From Coenobita brevimanus (lineage: Eukaryota > Arthropoda > Malacostraca > Decapoda > Coenobitidae), in assembly GCA_032717465.1 (NCBI GenBank), contig CM064684.1, forward strand, positions 847,001 to 911,000: DNA of 64,000 nucleotides, in the 5' to 3' direction. The notes under the pieces were generated by a model. The model did no database searches, was not told where the DNA came from, and saw only the letters and a program-made list of their open reading frames with translations. Of the stretch, positions 45,030-57,460 are shown piece by piece; position 1 is the first letter of the stretch; each line of letters opens with the position of its first letter. The position numbers were made by a program, and so were the translations under genes.

Positions 45030-45033
<4 letters not shown>

Positions 45034-45235
45034 ATATTTATATATATGTTTACTTGCATAAATGTTTGTGTTGTGTGTTTGTGCTTATATTTGTATGTAT
45101 GTGTTTGTGTCTCCTAAGTTACAGCATATGTAGAGAAGTATGGTAGAAAATAGCAGAATTACTCAGTCCTTAACTTCTGTCTGAGTGATTTTTGGGGAAA
45201 AGCCCCTCTTACTGAAAGGGTTTACTAAGGCTGTT

Positions 45236-45432
45236 GTGCTGGAGAGGGAAGCCTTCATGCAGTCTCACTAATGTAACTGGGTGGTGGAGCTGTCCAGTTA
45301 TACAAACATCCCTCAGTTCTCTCTCTATCCCCAAAAGGAGGATGGTGGACCACAGAAGGGCAGTTTAAGCCTGTAGTCCACTGGGTTCACATGCAGATGA
45401 GCCGTGGGTTGCAACTACTACTAAAGCTGCAC
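45236..45432 (+). repeat. Family A SINE-like repeat, copy 13
   Basis: GTGCTGGAGAGGGAAGCCTT, CCCCAAAAGGAGGATGGTGG, CTGTAGTCCACTGGGTTCAC, GGGTTGCAACTACTACTAAA. Confidence 0.85.
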
Positions 45433-45479
45433 CTAACCCCTCCATTTCAAAAAGTCTGTCTTACACTGCTGAAGTTATC

Positions 45480-45615
45480 CCTCTCATGTGGTCCACCATT
45501 CTTCATTTGAGGGACAAGAAGAGACATGAGGGACATTTGTATAACCAGGCAGCAGAGCCACCCCATCATAACAAGTACTGTCACATGAAGACATCCATCC
45601 CCAGTACCAGACCAA
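45480..45615 (-). repeat. Family A SINE-like repeat, copy 14 (partial)
   Basis: GTGGTCCACCATTCTTCATT, GGGACATTTGTATAACCAGG, GTCACATGAAGACATCCATC. Confidence 0.7.
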
Positions 45616-45699
45616 GTTAATACATCTACACCCGAGTTAAAAGTTTACCAAGGATGAAATAGCAGGGAGGGAATATAAATGTTAATAAGCATTCCACTA

Positions 45700-45910
45700 A
45701 TTGTAATGGATGTTGCTAAAATTGTTATCTCGCCATCATATATGCTGGGGTGTAATGGTTGATCAGCACTAGGACATGGCATTAATCATGAGGAAGCGCT
45801 ATGGAAAGGCTGTAGAGTGCAAGAATGTCATTTTGTGATTGAGTTACAAGAAATAAACAGCAAAAGGACAAAAATCAGGGCCAAGTTAATGTAAATAGAG
45901 TATAGTAACA
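45700..45910 (+). mobile_element. Family C MITE copy
   Basis: TTGCTAAAATTGTTATCTCG, ATCATGAGGAAGCGCTATGG, CAGGGCCAAGTTAATG then GAGTATAG. Confidence 0.6.
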
Positions 45911-46486
45911 AACGTGAATGATGTTGTGCATGCTGGTACTGACTGTGTGTATATATATGTGTGTGGATTGTCCATGTATGTATTAGAAGGCATTGTTTTT
46001 TATTTATGCTGAAAGTTTTATGTGACTGCAGAGGCTGTTTATATGTGAGAAGTACCATGTTGCCTATGTATGCTGTAAGTTGTGTTATGTATGTGCTTGT
46101 TCAGTGTAATGTGCAGTGTCATATGTACACTAAAATTATGTGCATGTAAAGACTGTGTATGTATGTTGTAAGTGTGTGTGTGTGGATGCATGCATGTGTG
46201 TGAAGACTGTGTATGTATGTTGTAACTGTCAGAAGAATATGTATGAGAAATAAGTTTTGGTTTTTAGAGTTAGCTGGTCAACATTCCCAAAGTTTTCTGG
46301 TGCTCTGATATACAGAATATAATCCCCTTTTATAGAAGCATCTGGCAGACTTGTCCTTAATCAGTTCTTAGTCCACCCAATTTGCCAGGAGGTGTGCAGA
46401 ACTTTTGTATGATGAAAGATTTGAGAGGGGAGCTGATGGTGTTATTGGTTATCCCCCCCCCCCTTTTTTTTTTCTTTTTTTTTTCC

Positions 46487-46692
46487 CTCTAAGGTGGCCT
46501 AAAATTGCCATCCCTCCTTGAATATTGAGTTATAACAAAAGATTAATGATAGAATATGATGCTAGTTGCAAAGATGTGCAATGGAAAGAATGTAGAGCCA
46601 TAGTATGAGCATATTATGCCACTGGGCTGTGTGAAATAATCAGCAAAAAGACAAAGCTGGGCCAGGTTAAGGTAAAAGCAGTATAGATGCCC
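46487..46692 (+). mobile_element. Family C MITE copy
   Basis: AGGTGGCCTAAAATTGCCAT, CCACTGGGCTGTGTGAAATA, GGGCCAGGTTAAGGTAAAAG then CAGTATAG. Confidence 0.65.
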
Positions 46693-46699
46693 AGCTTCC

Positions 46700-47735
46700 A
46701 ACAGAAGAATCCAGGTTCAATTCAAGGACCAGTCAGATTCATCAGTAAAGCTTTTTTCCTCCTGTTCTCTTCACCCAGCAGTAGAGTTGGGGACCTTGAT
46801 GTAACATTGACTTGCAGGTCCATTTCTAGGGAAAAATTGGAACTTAGAAATAATTTGATTGCATGCTTCAGTGGCCTTTGTTCATTTGAGAGTTAATAAT
46901 GCTCAGCCTTCTTCCTGATATCCTTAGAGTACAGTTGGGGATTTAATTTAACATTGACTATTACAGGTTATATTCAAGGGGAAGATTAGGACTTAGCAAA
47001 AATTGTGACCCTTGTTCAGTCAATAGGCAATAAATCTAAGCCTTCTTCCTTATCTTCTTCAGTTTGGAGGGAACATTTGGGCATGAATGAACATCAGTGT
47101 TGTGAGAATTAAATCACAGACCTTGGCAAGTGTGGTGGATTGAGAACTTGAATTGTGGTGAAGTTTACCATGTCTAGTGAGCCGGCTGTGACCCTCTTCT
47201 TGTCAGAGTTCACAGTCGGTCTGGTTTCATGTAGACTGAGCGTAATATTCTCATCACCATCCAATGAGTCAACTTAAGTGGTCAGTGGTGCTTATAGTTA
47301 TTGAAGTTAAAGTTGCATTTATGTTATTTGACTTAGGATATTGATAACTTGTGAATTCATATTAAAAAAAGTTTATAATAAATAAAATCCTGTTTATACT
47401 GTATATAACAATTGGATGATGAGTTTCTTGCATTCAGTCATGTGTTCTGAACCTGGGTTGTATAATGACTTGCACGAGGGGGAGTTTAAAGATTTTATAA
47501 TGTAAAATAAGTAGCGTAAAGTACTGTAATCTCATAATATTAGTGAAATTTTTATGATACATTGATTGAAGTGAAGTGTAAAGAGGGTAGATGTTTTTAC
47601 GGTAAAGATTAAGCTTTTATTTATTTATTTTTATTTTTTTATTTTTTTTAAAGCCAAGTATAATAACTTCTGAATTTGGTGATGAATAATTTATTCATGC
47701 TACCTTCAGATGATTTTATTAAACTTAAGGAGAGA
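46700..47735. other. No gene seen
   Basis: AT-rich sequence; AATAAA hexamers near 47377-47386. A weak internal similarity (TTCTTCCTGATATCCTTAGA / TTCTTCCTTATCTTCTTCAG) suggests an old duplication. Confidence 0.4.
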
Positions 47736-47740
47736 CACAG

Positions 47741-47933
47741 TGGTAGCTGTACTCCCTGGTTCATTTAAAATGTGGACCCAGTGGACTGTAAGCTAAAGGT
47801 CACTTCCTCCTGCAGTCCACCTTCCTTCTTTTGGGGGGATAGCGAAGGAACTGAGGGGTGTTTGTATAACTGGGCAGTGGAGCTGTCCAGTTATATCATT
47901 GCCACCATATACAGGTGTCCTTCTCCAGCACTA
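47741..47933 (-). repeat. Family A SINE-like repeat, copy 15
   Basis: TTCATTTAAAATGTGGACCC, TCCTCCTGCAGTCCACCTTC, TTTTGGGGGGATAGCGAAGG, CTTCTCCAGCACTAG. Confidence 0.8.
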
Positions 47934-48109
47934 GGGAGAGACAGACACATCAGGTTGCGAAGGAGTTAATGGAGACTGGTTCAGACATATAATTATTCAG
48001 ATTTTCTAACCATGTTGCCACAGGTGGTGTCTCCAAAGCTTTGCAAAACCATTTTGAAGGTAGCAAGAACTAGTTACAAAAGGTATCCTCAGGCTGAAGG
48101 GGTTAAATA

Positions 48110-49040
48110 AAAGCAAGCAAGAGATTGGAATTGCACCCCAGTGAGTACCCTCGGAAACCCACTTCACCGACAACAACAATAACAAACTTCCGACTGTCAA
48201 TCGACCCTAGGTATCATAATCAACTCTGCCTCCTTTCTAGTGTTGTCCACCTAGAGTGTATCCTGTTTAAAATCTTTGAGGAGCTTTTACTCGTTTTTCC
48301 CACAAAGGGTGCAGTTATCGACGAAGTGGAAGGACACAAACTCTTGATTTAGCTTGGCGGGGCTGAGAACTGTGGAATGGACGCAGAACTAGCCCAAGGG
48401 GTCTTGTTCGGTGTGTGAAACTTAGCTCCCAGTGCGTATCTCTTGAGAAACTTTGGAGTTATTCTTGTGTTGATAGTTAAAAATTGTGTGTCTGCCAATG
48501 TGATTATTTCTGATACAGGACTGTGAAAGTGTCACTTAAGGATATTTATGTGTGAGGATGTGGAAGTAAGTCACTTGATGTGGATACACGGAACATGTGG
48601 AAACAAGTCATCTGATATGGATACGTAGAACATGTTATCAGTAGGGTATGTGAAAAATTGGCCTCAGTGGATCATTGCAATGCATTTCAAAATCTTAAAT
48701 GGCATGAAACGTATGTGTGCAAGATGCAGTGGAACAGCACTTTATGTTACACCAAATAGTTATTGCTTATTGTTTTCCATTTGCAGTACGGCTCTGGAGG
48801 TTGTTGTCATTAAGTAATCTCACAGGAAGAAGTTAGACATTAAGACTCACACAGTGCTATCAGTGGTGTTCATCTTATCCACCCAACCCTGCACCCACCC
48901 TGCGGCATGGCACTTGGATGGGACACCAGGGTTACCAGTGTGCTTCATTTACGTTAAGTTGTGGCTGGAATTCCTCTTGCATCCTTAGCTTTATATGCTG
49001 CCTACTTGTGCATCATCATTGGAATTCTGTTTTTATAAGT
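48110..49040. other. Unassigned sequence downstream of the kinase gene
   Basis: A slightly more GC-rich, non-repetitive stretch at 48120-48420 contains a 75-codon plus-strand frame without recognisable domain. It might be an untranslated exon, but no splice pair supports this. Confidence 0.25.
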
Positions 49041-49044
49041 TCCT

Positions 49045-49320
49045 GGTGGTTTAGTGGTTAAAATGACCCAGATAGAGTAATGTTGATATACAGATTTGAT
49101 CCCCAAGGGTTTGGTGTCCTCTCTTGACACTAACTTGGTCTAAAATTGTCATCTTTATTATGAATGCTGAGTTGTAAAAATACAGTAACTCAGGAACGTG
49201 ATGTTTGTCACGAAGTACGGCATGGGAAGGACATAGATCCGTAGTAATGTCTTTTTCTGCCAATGAGCTACATGAAATAAGCTGTCAAGGGACAAAATGT
49301 GAACCAAGTTAGAGTAATAA
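49045..49320 (+). mobile_element. tRNA-like head next to a family C MITE
   Basis: TCCTGGTGGTTTAGTGGTTA (A-box like) and GATTTGATCCCCAAGG (B-box like) at 49041-49109, then ACTTGGTCTAAAATTGTCAT through AACCAAGTTAGAGTAATAAG. The first part resembles the tRNA-derived segment of family B; the rest is family C. Confidence 0.5.
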
Positions 49321-49425
49321 GAGTACAGCGGTATTTTTCAGCCAGGTATTGCCATTAAGGGAGGCAGGCTGATGATCTACCCTTAACAGTACTGGACATC
49401 AGCAACCTACACCTCAAAGGGTTAA

Positions 49426-50104
49426 CCCTCTCAGGAACCATAAGTTTCTGTAAGTGTCTATGACATGATCAGAGAGAATTGAGTGAAGGCAAACCTCTGA
49501 CCGTCCACAAAGGAAAACATTCCCATGGATTTTATTTGCCCCAGAAATTGGTTATATTGGTATTGTATACCATCATCTTTGCTGATGTTTATACTGTACA
49601 GTGTACTATAAGATAAGCTAATAAAAATGCAAAAAACTGATGAGTAAAAGTACCGAAATGCAGTGAGAATAAACTAGTTCCAGAGTAAAAATAGCTTCTG
49701 AACCTCCTAGCACAAAATTTTGTCCACACTGTGCAAGAGCAAATTATGCGTCTAGATTCAGAATTTTACGAGATTTGTTGTGGTGTTTTTCGGACTTTCG
49801 ATACAACCAGTAGTTTTTGAGTAAATCACCAAAAATCATGTGCACACCCCCCACCACCACCACCGAAACCTGAGGACACCGACTATTTGAGAGTGTTGGC
49901 CTTGAAATAGACACCCTCCCCTATGACTCACCAAGGTTTGATGTACCTCATGCAAAAACTTAATTTTTGGTGAATATGTCTGTCAAAAATTGCCTAATCA
50001 GTATCTCTCCAGCCCAAAACTGATAATGATGCAAATTGCGTCATCAGTTACTCATCAGCTCAAATCTGATATGACACAATTTGTCATCATCATTCCCGAG
50101 AGGG
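49426..50104. mobile_element. Second TTAA-flanked piggyBac-like element
   Basis: TTAA at 49422-49425 and 50105-50108. Ends CCCTCTCAGGAA / TTCCCGAGAGGG pair over 12 bases with one mismatch. Length 679; no reading frame. Confidence 0.65.
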
Positions 50105-50146
50105 TTAATATGGGATTGATTTATTATTAGTAAGCTCACCATCAAC

Positions 50147-50590
50147 TCACTCGTGTAGTGCTGTTCTCGCGTGACAGCCCTTTCCTCTCTTCCTTCTTTC
50201 TTTCCTTCATTCTCTCCTCCTCCTCCTGTCTACAGGTGACACTACACTGAGTGACAAGCCAAATGGTTTCCTGTACATGTGGAAACTATTTACTACGCTG
50301 GGTAGTAACCATATAACCACATTATGGCACCTGGTGGTTTAGGGGGTAATTAAGGCGCTCCAGTCGGATTGAGCCAGAGAAGGTTTATATCCAAGGGATT
50401 GTTGGGGTTTATTGCTCACTTAATGCCACTCGGGGATGAGTGAGGCTGTTCACTCCTATCTTAAATGTCAGGACCAACTTACCTAGCCACAGGCTCGTAC
50501 GCTCCTCATGAGGCAACATAGGAATAGATGGTGATGGTTATTATTATTATTATTTTTTTTTTTTTTAATTATTATTTTTTTTTTTTACAA
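50147..50590 (+). repeat. Family B SINE candidate with ATT/T tail
   Basis: CTCACCATCAACTCACTCGT, pyrimidine block, GAGTGACAAGCCAAATGG, A-box-like TGGTTTAGGGGGTAA, B-box-like GGTTTATATCC, GGATGAGTGAGGC, CTCCTCATGAGGCAAC, then (ATT)n and T runs. Confidence 0.75.
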
Positions 50591-50599
50591 CTCAGAATA

Positions 50600-51210
50600 C
50601 TCATAGCATCACTGAGTGAAAATTGCATTTAAAAATTGAGTTTTACCAATATTTTTTAGTAGCTGCAGCAAGTCTTTATTATAACTGGCCTTTTTCAACA
50701 GTCTTTTCATCTGTTAAGTTGTCAGTAAATTACAGAAGGAATGCGTATTGATGCTCAATTGGTACTAGTAAAGCCAAACTGCCAGTTTCTCCAGATTGAC
50801 AGTATGAGTTACATGGAGAAAGTTGTGAAATTTTGGAACATAAACTTCAGTAAAATGATTGCTTTCTGTGCACAAGTAGGCAGCATTTAGGACCATAGGT
50901 GCATAGGGAAGTTTCATCACAGCTGTACTATTTTTAATTGCGAGTCTTCCTTACCTGCCTAGCGAGACTGCATTGTACAGTAAGCGATATAATGGAAGGA
51001 CAGTGAGTGTTTATGTAGAGTGGGTACTGATCTCATTGGTTGCTTTAAACCCAGAGTGTAGGGAATCTGTACAGCTCAACGTTCTTATCACTGCACATGG
51101 AAAAAAAAAAAAAAGATTGTTAAAAAAAATACACCTCATCCATAATGACCCCACCCCATCCCTCGGTGGAACAGAGGTCAGGATGATATATATTAAAAAA
51201 AAATAACAAA
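50600..51210. other. No gene seen
   Basis: AT-rich with short poly-A runs near 51100; nothing recognised. Confidence 0.45.
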
Positions 51211-51212
51211 TT

Positions 51213-51215
<3 letters not shown>

Positions 51216-51243
<28 letters not shown>
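51216..51243. repeat. (AT)n microsatellite
   Basis: About 28 bases of AT. Confidence 0.9.
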
Positions 51244-51248
<5 letters not shown>

Positions 51249-51589
51249 CATATAGCATTGCATCCCTCTCTAGGCCACCTGCCCTCACTCAGTCTGTATC
51301 TTTGAGCAAGGGGTGTTCAGTCATTCGTGTCGGTTGTAATTGTAAGGAGCAACACAGGGTGGAACTCATCATCAAGGAGACTTCTTCAGGACAAGGTAAC
51401 GGCAAGACTGAACCCCTATAGGAGCTGCTAGTGTTGAACCTCGAAATGGTGCACTCACATTAGGGTTGAAGGATGGTGAAACCTGCATGACTTCTCTTTT
51501 TGCTCCTCCTTTGTAACCCCAGGAATCCAATGATGATTTTTTGCTCTCTATTCTTGTTGCCTCCAGACATTTATTCATGCTAAGAAAGA

Positions 51590-51725
51590 TCTCTCATGCA
51601 TGGAGTTAGGGAAGACTTTATCCAATCCCTCCGTTTCAGAAAGTCTTTCCTTAAACCAAATAAAATCGTTTGGAGGTAGCAAGAATGAAATAAGAATGAG
51701 GTCATTGGATTGGAGGGGTTGCCAG
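51590..51725. mobile_element. Family D foldback, half copy
   Basis: CCAATCCCTCCGTTTCAGAA, AGTCTTTCCTTAAACCAAAT, TTTGGAGGTAGCAAGAATGA, ATTGGATTGGAGGGGTTGCC. Confidence 0.5.
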
Positions 51726-51879
51726 CCTGTGTAAAGTATATCACTAGTTTGTACATTTAAGTCATAACTACCAAAGGTGTCATTGTTTATACATTTGAGA
51801 GATACAGTAGCAATCGTATGCCACATGGGAGTGAGGCCAGAGAGGCAGTTATTCATAAGTTACATGTGCTGCCGATTCT

Positions 51880-52205
51880 GGGGTCGCATTCTGGTCCAAC
51901 AAGGAGGGTTTCTTGCACCTCTTCCTTAGTGATTTGTTTCGTATACTACTCCTTACTGCTCTTTTGTATGTTATTAATGTGTTGTTTAATGACAGACTAT
52001 ACCTAGTGATGTAGTGGTTAGCTTGTCCCATATGGAGTGACACCTCTACCATCATGTACTGTAAAGAACAAAGACAAAACAAAAACAGAACATGCAAGAG
52101 AATATTAAGTGCCATATGCAGAGGTTAGTCATTAAGGAAGAGGTGTGGGCAATCCTTCCCAATTGACAAGAATGAGGGCTATTGAATTGTAGGGTCTGGT
52201 GGTTC
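51880..52205. mobile_element. Family F element with long inverted repeats
   Basis: Left TTGCACCTCTTCCTTAGTGA and right TCATTAAGGAAGAGGTGTGG are inverse copies within arms of roughly 80 bases (also GCTCTTTTGTATG against CATGCAAGAGAATATT). Confidence 0.6.
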
Positions 52206-52427
52206 CTTTCCTTCATCCCACCGGGCCGTCTCTCCCACTCCGTACATTTTCTTACTTTTTACCACAGAGAAACATTTGATTGAGGTGTATGTATGAACTT
52301 GCAGAGCTCAGTGATCCTCAGATGCTTTCATATACCTTGTTCATGTAGTATTATATTTTAGATTGTTTTGTGAAAGTCAGAGTCACGTGTCACTCATTTG
52401 TTTACATTGCAGTCTTGTTATGTTCTG

Positions 52428-52429
<2 letters not shown>

Positions 52430-52463
<34 letters not shown>

Positions 52464-52466
52464 CCC
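52430..52466. repeat. Poly-T tract
   Basis: More than 30 T followed by C6. Confidence 0.95.
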
Positions 52467-52933
52467 CCCAGTTTGACAGTATTTGCATCTCTGTTTCTGA
52501 TCACCAGTTCTTTATATATGAATTTTAGTTTATAACTTTTTTTTTTTTTTTTAAATAATTAGCTACCACATTTCTTTTATTGTACTTGCTTTTAGTTTGT
52601 TCCTTTGAAGAAAATGATGCGTTTGAGTCATTAGAGTGTAAGGCCAACTGACCAGTTGTATAAATCTAATGGTTAGATTATTATGTACCAAGAATGAGGT
52701 CTGAAGCTAACCAGATGGAGTGGTTGCTGTCTTGTACAATATGTAAGTTGAAAATACTTTAAGTAACCTGAAAAGGTACGTTCCTTGTGGAGAATAGCTT
52801 GTAGGATTTTCCCCTCGGAGGAAGGTTCAAGGGTGAAGCTAATTCAGATAATCCAATATGGGAATGCTCCTGGGGAATATAAATCATGGTAGGAGGAGAA
52901 CAGCTGGAGTAGAGGTGAACAGTAAAACCATTA

Positions 52934-53125
52934 TACCTATACTCTCTTCAGTTTAACTTGCCATCTCTCCATCTTCAGTGCTGAACTGTTAACAAAGGAT
53001 TAACACCAGAACACAGTGCTAGTCATAAAGAAGTGCTAGGGAAAGGATGTACAGTAGAGCAGTGGGAAGTAAGTTGCAAAAGGATGAAAATTTCTCCCAA
53101 GTTAAGGTGGACAGACTATAGTTGG
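52934..53125 (+). mobile_element. Family C MITE copy
   Basis: CTATACTCTCTTCAGTTTAA at the left and AAGTTAAGGTGGACAGACTA then TAG at the right form the terminal inverted repeats. Confidence 0.75.
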
Positions 53126-53129
53126 CAGT

Positions 53130-53654
53130 AAAGGTATTGCTGTCCATTTCTACTTGTGGTGTTCCCTGCTTACCCCAATTCAGAAAATACGTCATTATCC
53201 AGTCTTCATTATCCGATCCCATTAGGTCAAGCACACCTCGTTGCTGCTGAAAGTTAGTCGTATGATAAATGCACTGTGGACTGTCCCTTGTCCCTCAGAT
53301 CCCTTGAAAGACTTACCACCCACCCACCCACTTGTAAATAATAACCATAAGTTTCCCAATGGTAGGTGGTGACGTGCATTTAGTCAGAAAGTGTATGAGA
53401 GGAGTTTCTTTTTTTATTATTATTATCATGTGGAGACTTTGTTCTGAACTTGTAGGTGCTCTCTCTCTCACACTCCTTCAGCCCAGACATGACAGGAGAT
53501 GAAAGTTTTAGTGACAACACTGCCAGACTCATGTATTTTAGTATAATTAAATTCAGCTTCTAATTTACAGTATTCATAATTTTTTAGCTTTGTGAAATAT
53601 TGTCTGAGTTTGCAGATGCAAAGCATGTCTTAGTTTTTAACCAAGCCTATTAGT

Positions 53655-53692
<38 letters not shown>

Positions 53693-53785
53693 CATGGCCA
53701 GTTTAGAAATTTTATTAATTTGGCTTGGCTTATAAGATATTTAATACTTAGCTTTCACAGGTATATTTTCAGCTGTAGAATAGTG

Positions 53786-53816
<31 letters not shown>

Positions 53817-54240
53817 CAGGGGAGACAAAATAAAGTGTTCCCTCCATTCTAGCCAAATCATATCTAACATATTTTTTATGCACAGCCAGTGAAGGACAGG
53901 TAAGAAGAAAGTACATTTTTTCTGTCCTTGAATATAATATTTTTAAAAATCTGGTTGTACTATGCCATTTTCTACACATTAACCCTGGCCCCTTTTAAGA
54001 GCAGTTTTGTATTTGAGTGTAGCGTGTTGGCACTGTAGTCGTCGGTCATGGTCTGTGAATCTCAGCCTGTGTATAATATCATGTCATTTCAGTGCTCAAA
54101 TTACCTCTCTGATTTATGTTTTATTTTGTTTTTATCATTAAGTAGGTTTTGCTTTAGTCCTTGCCAGTGTAAAGTGTAAAACAGTACTGGACAACACTAA
54201 TACTCACGCACATAATTCTACTCAATAAAGTAAATGTTCA
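53130..54240. other. No gene seen; poly-T tracts
   Basis: T runs at 53659-53692 and 53789-53815. No domain-like frame. Confidence 0.5.
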
Positions 54241-54278
54241 CACACACATACACACACACACCATATATATAGATAGAT

Positions 54279-54360
<82 letters not shown>

Positions 54361-54380
54361 ACATATACATACATATTGTA
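54240..54380. repeat. Compound (CA)n/(GATA)n/(TA)n/(CA)n microsatellite
   Basis: CA-rich 54240-54261, GATA, TA tract to about 54326, CA tract to 54353. Confidence 0.95.
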
Positions 54381-55009
54381 CTCATTCATACAATAGGTCT
54401 GATTATCAGATTGGTGCTCTGAATTTACACATTTATGTTAGTCTGTAAAAATGTGGAAATAGTTTACTGAAATGTGAGAACAATAGCTGTTAAGTACATG
54501 ATGAGGAACTTGTACCTCATTTTGTTGTGAGAAAATACAGGGATGCTCTTTCTTTAGTACCATCAAGATTAAAAGTTTGCTGACTTATTCCTGCTAGCTG
54601 TGGTGGCGATGGAAAGTGTTGTATGAAATATTTCTATATGATGGTGTTTTAAGTGCATGACAAAAGAGTGTGAGAAGGAAGAGGGTGTTGCATGGAGTAT
54701 TTTTATGTGATAGCAATATGAAGCATGAGGCACACAGCTAGAGTGTGAGAAGGCAGCATACCCTCTTATATTCAGGGATGGAGAAATATTGAAGACAGGA
54801 CACAATTCATGTAGGGGATGATCAGCAAACCTCTGCTTGTGATAGCACCTGATGAGGACCTACTTCATTTTGCTGTGGAAAATACCGGAATGTACTTTTT
54901 GTATAATGTGGATAACCTTGACTGACAGCTGCTTGTGTGAAGGCCAGATCTGGATGCTCATTGATGAAGGATTGGGGTTCTCTGGATTATAATATGTAGA
55001 ATGTCCTTG

Positions 55010-55010
<1 letters not shown>

Positions 55011-55094
<84 letters not shown>
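55011..55094. repeat. (TA)n microsatellite
   Basis: 84 bases of uninterrupted TA, a likely cruciform or slippage site. Confidence 0.97.
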
Positions 55095-55098
<4 letters not shown>

Positions 55099-55867
55099 TA
55101 CCTGTAGAACTCATGCCAGTTCCCTCAATTTACAGTACCATTTTATATTATAAATGTTGATATTTTGGAACTCATCCCTGATGTATATGTAGGACTGACT
55201 GTATTATACTCTGGTAATGAGTGGCAGTATTGTGCGTTTTTTCAGTGATATGTCAAACGCATTTAGAACTTCAGTAATTTTTATGAAGTTTTTTTGTATT
55301 TTATTTCATCACTGGTATTCACAAGCTGTAAATCCTTATACTGTACACATTATGTACTCATCTCCATTTATAAAAATTTTCATAACAGCACAGTACAGTA
55401 CTGTACTGCAGTTCATTACAAATCAGTACCCAGTCTTTGCTCTTCTGTATGAGCATATTGCATCACAAACATGTACTGGTAATATTCTAATCATTTGAAA
55501 GTTTGTGTGGTGCTGTTATCTTTGACTGATGATTGTTGAATGTAATGAATGAGCTGCTCTTGTATTTAAAAGACTGTGTGGAGAAACATGTTTTGTATTA
55601 GCATCCCCTAATTCAGAGATTTTCATTTCCAGCATCTAGATCCTGTTCAGCTGTTAAACCAATAGTGGGAAATTGGTTTAAGATGATGACTGTGATTATT
55701 GCAACCCATGTATGGTAATGACCTCTCAGAGACTCCTGAAAGAAAATTATGATATTTATCATAATTTATTCTCATGACATTGGACTTCACCAGAGCAGTT
55801 GTCAGTGGTTGGATATAAGTGAGGGTTTTACTGTGTCAGCCATAGTAGTGTCAAGAGAATGGAACTT

Positions 55868-56075
55868 AACATCTTCAGTCCAGCGATGTAGGTTTCCATT
55901 TTGTTCTTCTTATTTGCAATCATATTTCTTTCAGTTTAGGGGAGACATCTGGTTGTGAAAGAGTTAATGAAAGGTACATGTAACCCCTCCAGTCTGTAAA
56001 GGCTCTCAGTATGAATAGAATCATCTGAAGGTAGTAAGAAAATATGTATATTGCATCATCGTAGTGCAGAGCTCA
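55868..56075. mobile_element. Family D foldback MITE
   Basis: TTAACATCTTCAGTCCAGCG, TTTCAGTTTAGGGGAGACAT, TAACCCCTCCAGTCTGTAAA, CATCTGAAGGTAGTAAGAAA. Confidence 0.6.
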
Positions 56076-56079
56076 TTGT

Positions 56080-57110
56080 GTATTGGTGGCTAACTTGGCT
56101 GAACATGTCATATCCAGCTGAGTGTATGTTTATATTCGTTAAACCTTCAGATGCAAATATTTGTAGATGCTGAAGACAGGTGTGTGTCATTCCTAACAAA
56201 TTACTCGTGCATCCATCGTAGTAAAATGACAGGTCAAAATAATTTTCACATTCTTTTATTGCACGAATATCTCAGCTGAATAGAGTTGTCTGCTTTTAGC
56301 CTGAACGAAATACGTAAGTGCAGCCATGTTAATGAAAGGATTTATTAAGGTTGTTTTTTAAAGTCTTTGATTGCAGGGATCTCTCTCAGCCTGACAGAAC
56401 TTCCTTGTGTAAAACTGAATACAGTACATTACTTAAGTGCATCTGTGGAAATGAAAGAGCCTGTAGTTTGAGTTTAGTTCTTCATATCATGTAGCGTCAG
56501 GTGGATAAAGTTCTGATATTAGGAGTTGAGTACAGTGAAAGGGTAATGAACAGAGCAGCACGTCTTTGTAAGGATCTGCTCTTATTAAGTACACTGTTGG
56601 CAACAAGAGTCATGTTACTCTTCTGCTTTTCTCTCCTTGAACTTTGAAACCTAGCCTGGTGAATCTTAAGCAAACAGCAATAATGACAGTGATCAGTGGC
56701 CAAAAATATCCATCACTGTTGATTGATTAGGATTTATGAGGCTGATGTGAAGTCCAGAGAAGCAGGAGAGGCAACAAGACTTGTATTGCCAGGTGTGCAG
56801 TCCACTATAGTTTCACACTTACAGACAAACATCAAGTTTTGAGTAATTTCTTAGTCAAGAAACCATGTTCAGTGAAATCTTGGCTACCTAGATGGCATAA
56901 TATACATCCACTCAGATCAAACAAACACAGCACTGCCACGTTGCTCGAAGCTAGAAGGCTACCTGTAAATGTGGAACTGGGGGAGTTTGTACAACTGGAG
57001 TTTGGTAATGGAAGGACTGGACTGCAACAGGAGCAGAATTGTGATGTATGGGTTTGTATTTCATTGGCTCAAGAGATTTCATAGCCCTGTTTCCATAGTG
57101 GTTTCATCAT
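56080..57110. other. No gene seen
   Basis: Unique-looking AT-rich sequence. Confidence 0.45.
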
Positions 57111-57460
57111 TATTTCCAGTGCCTTGCTTCCTTTTGAGAACCCCAACAGAGAATGGCCATTACAGAACTGCCTCGAGGCTGCTTTGTTCTCACATACCTC
57201 TCTTTCTCATACACTCCTCTTCCTCTCTTCTCTCCAGCATACTGCTTCTTTCTCTTCTGTATCGCAAATGGTATGCCTCTTCTAGCACTACCCACAATCT
57301 CACTTTCAAAATTTTTCTTTGGCATCCTGTGTATGTGCATTATTTGAATATATTTGTACCATCTCAGTGTTTCCTTTTATCCATTCGGTAATTCTACACC
57401 TCACTCCTCTCATTATTTCTTTTCTAAAAAACTCATAAATTTCTCTGTTACAGTGCTTAT
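57110..57460 (-). pseudogene. Possible retrotransposon-derived fragment
   Basis: Minus-strand frame with HRMPKKNFESEIVGSARRGI and KRKKQYAGEKRGRGV, faintly like the H..RM......G..RRGRP end of LINE reverse transcriptases. Too diverged to assign. Confidence 0.2.

Noticed and set aside
44823..45146. Cys/Val-repeat frame of 107 codons
   Set aside because: Translation of a GT microsatellite.
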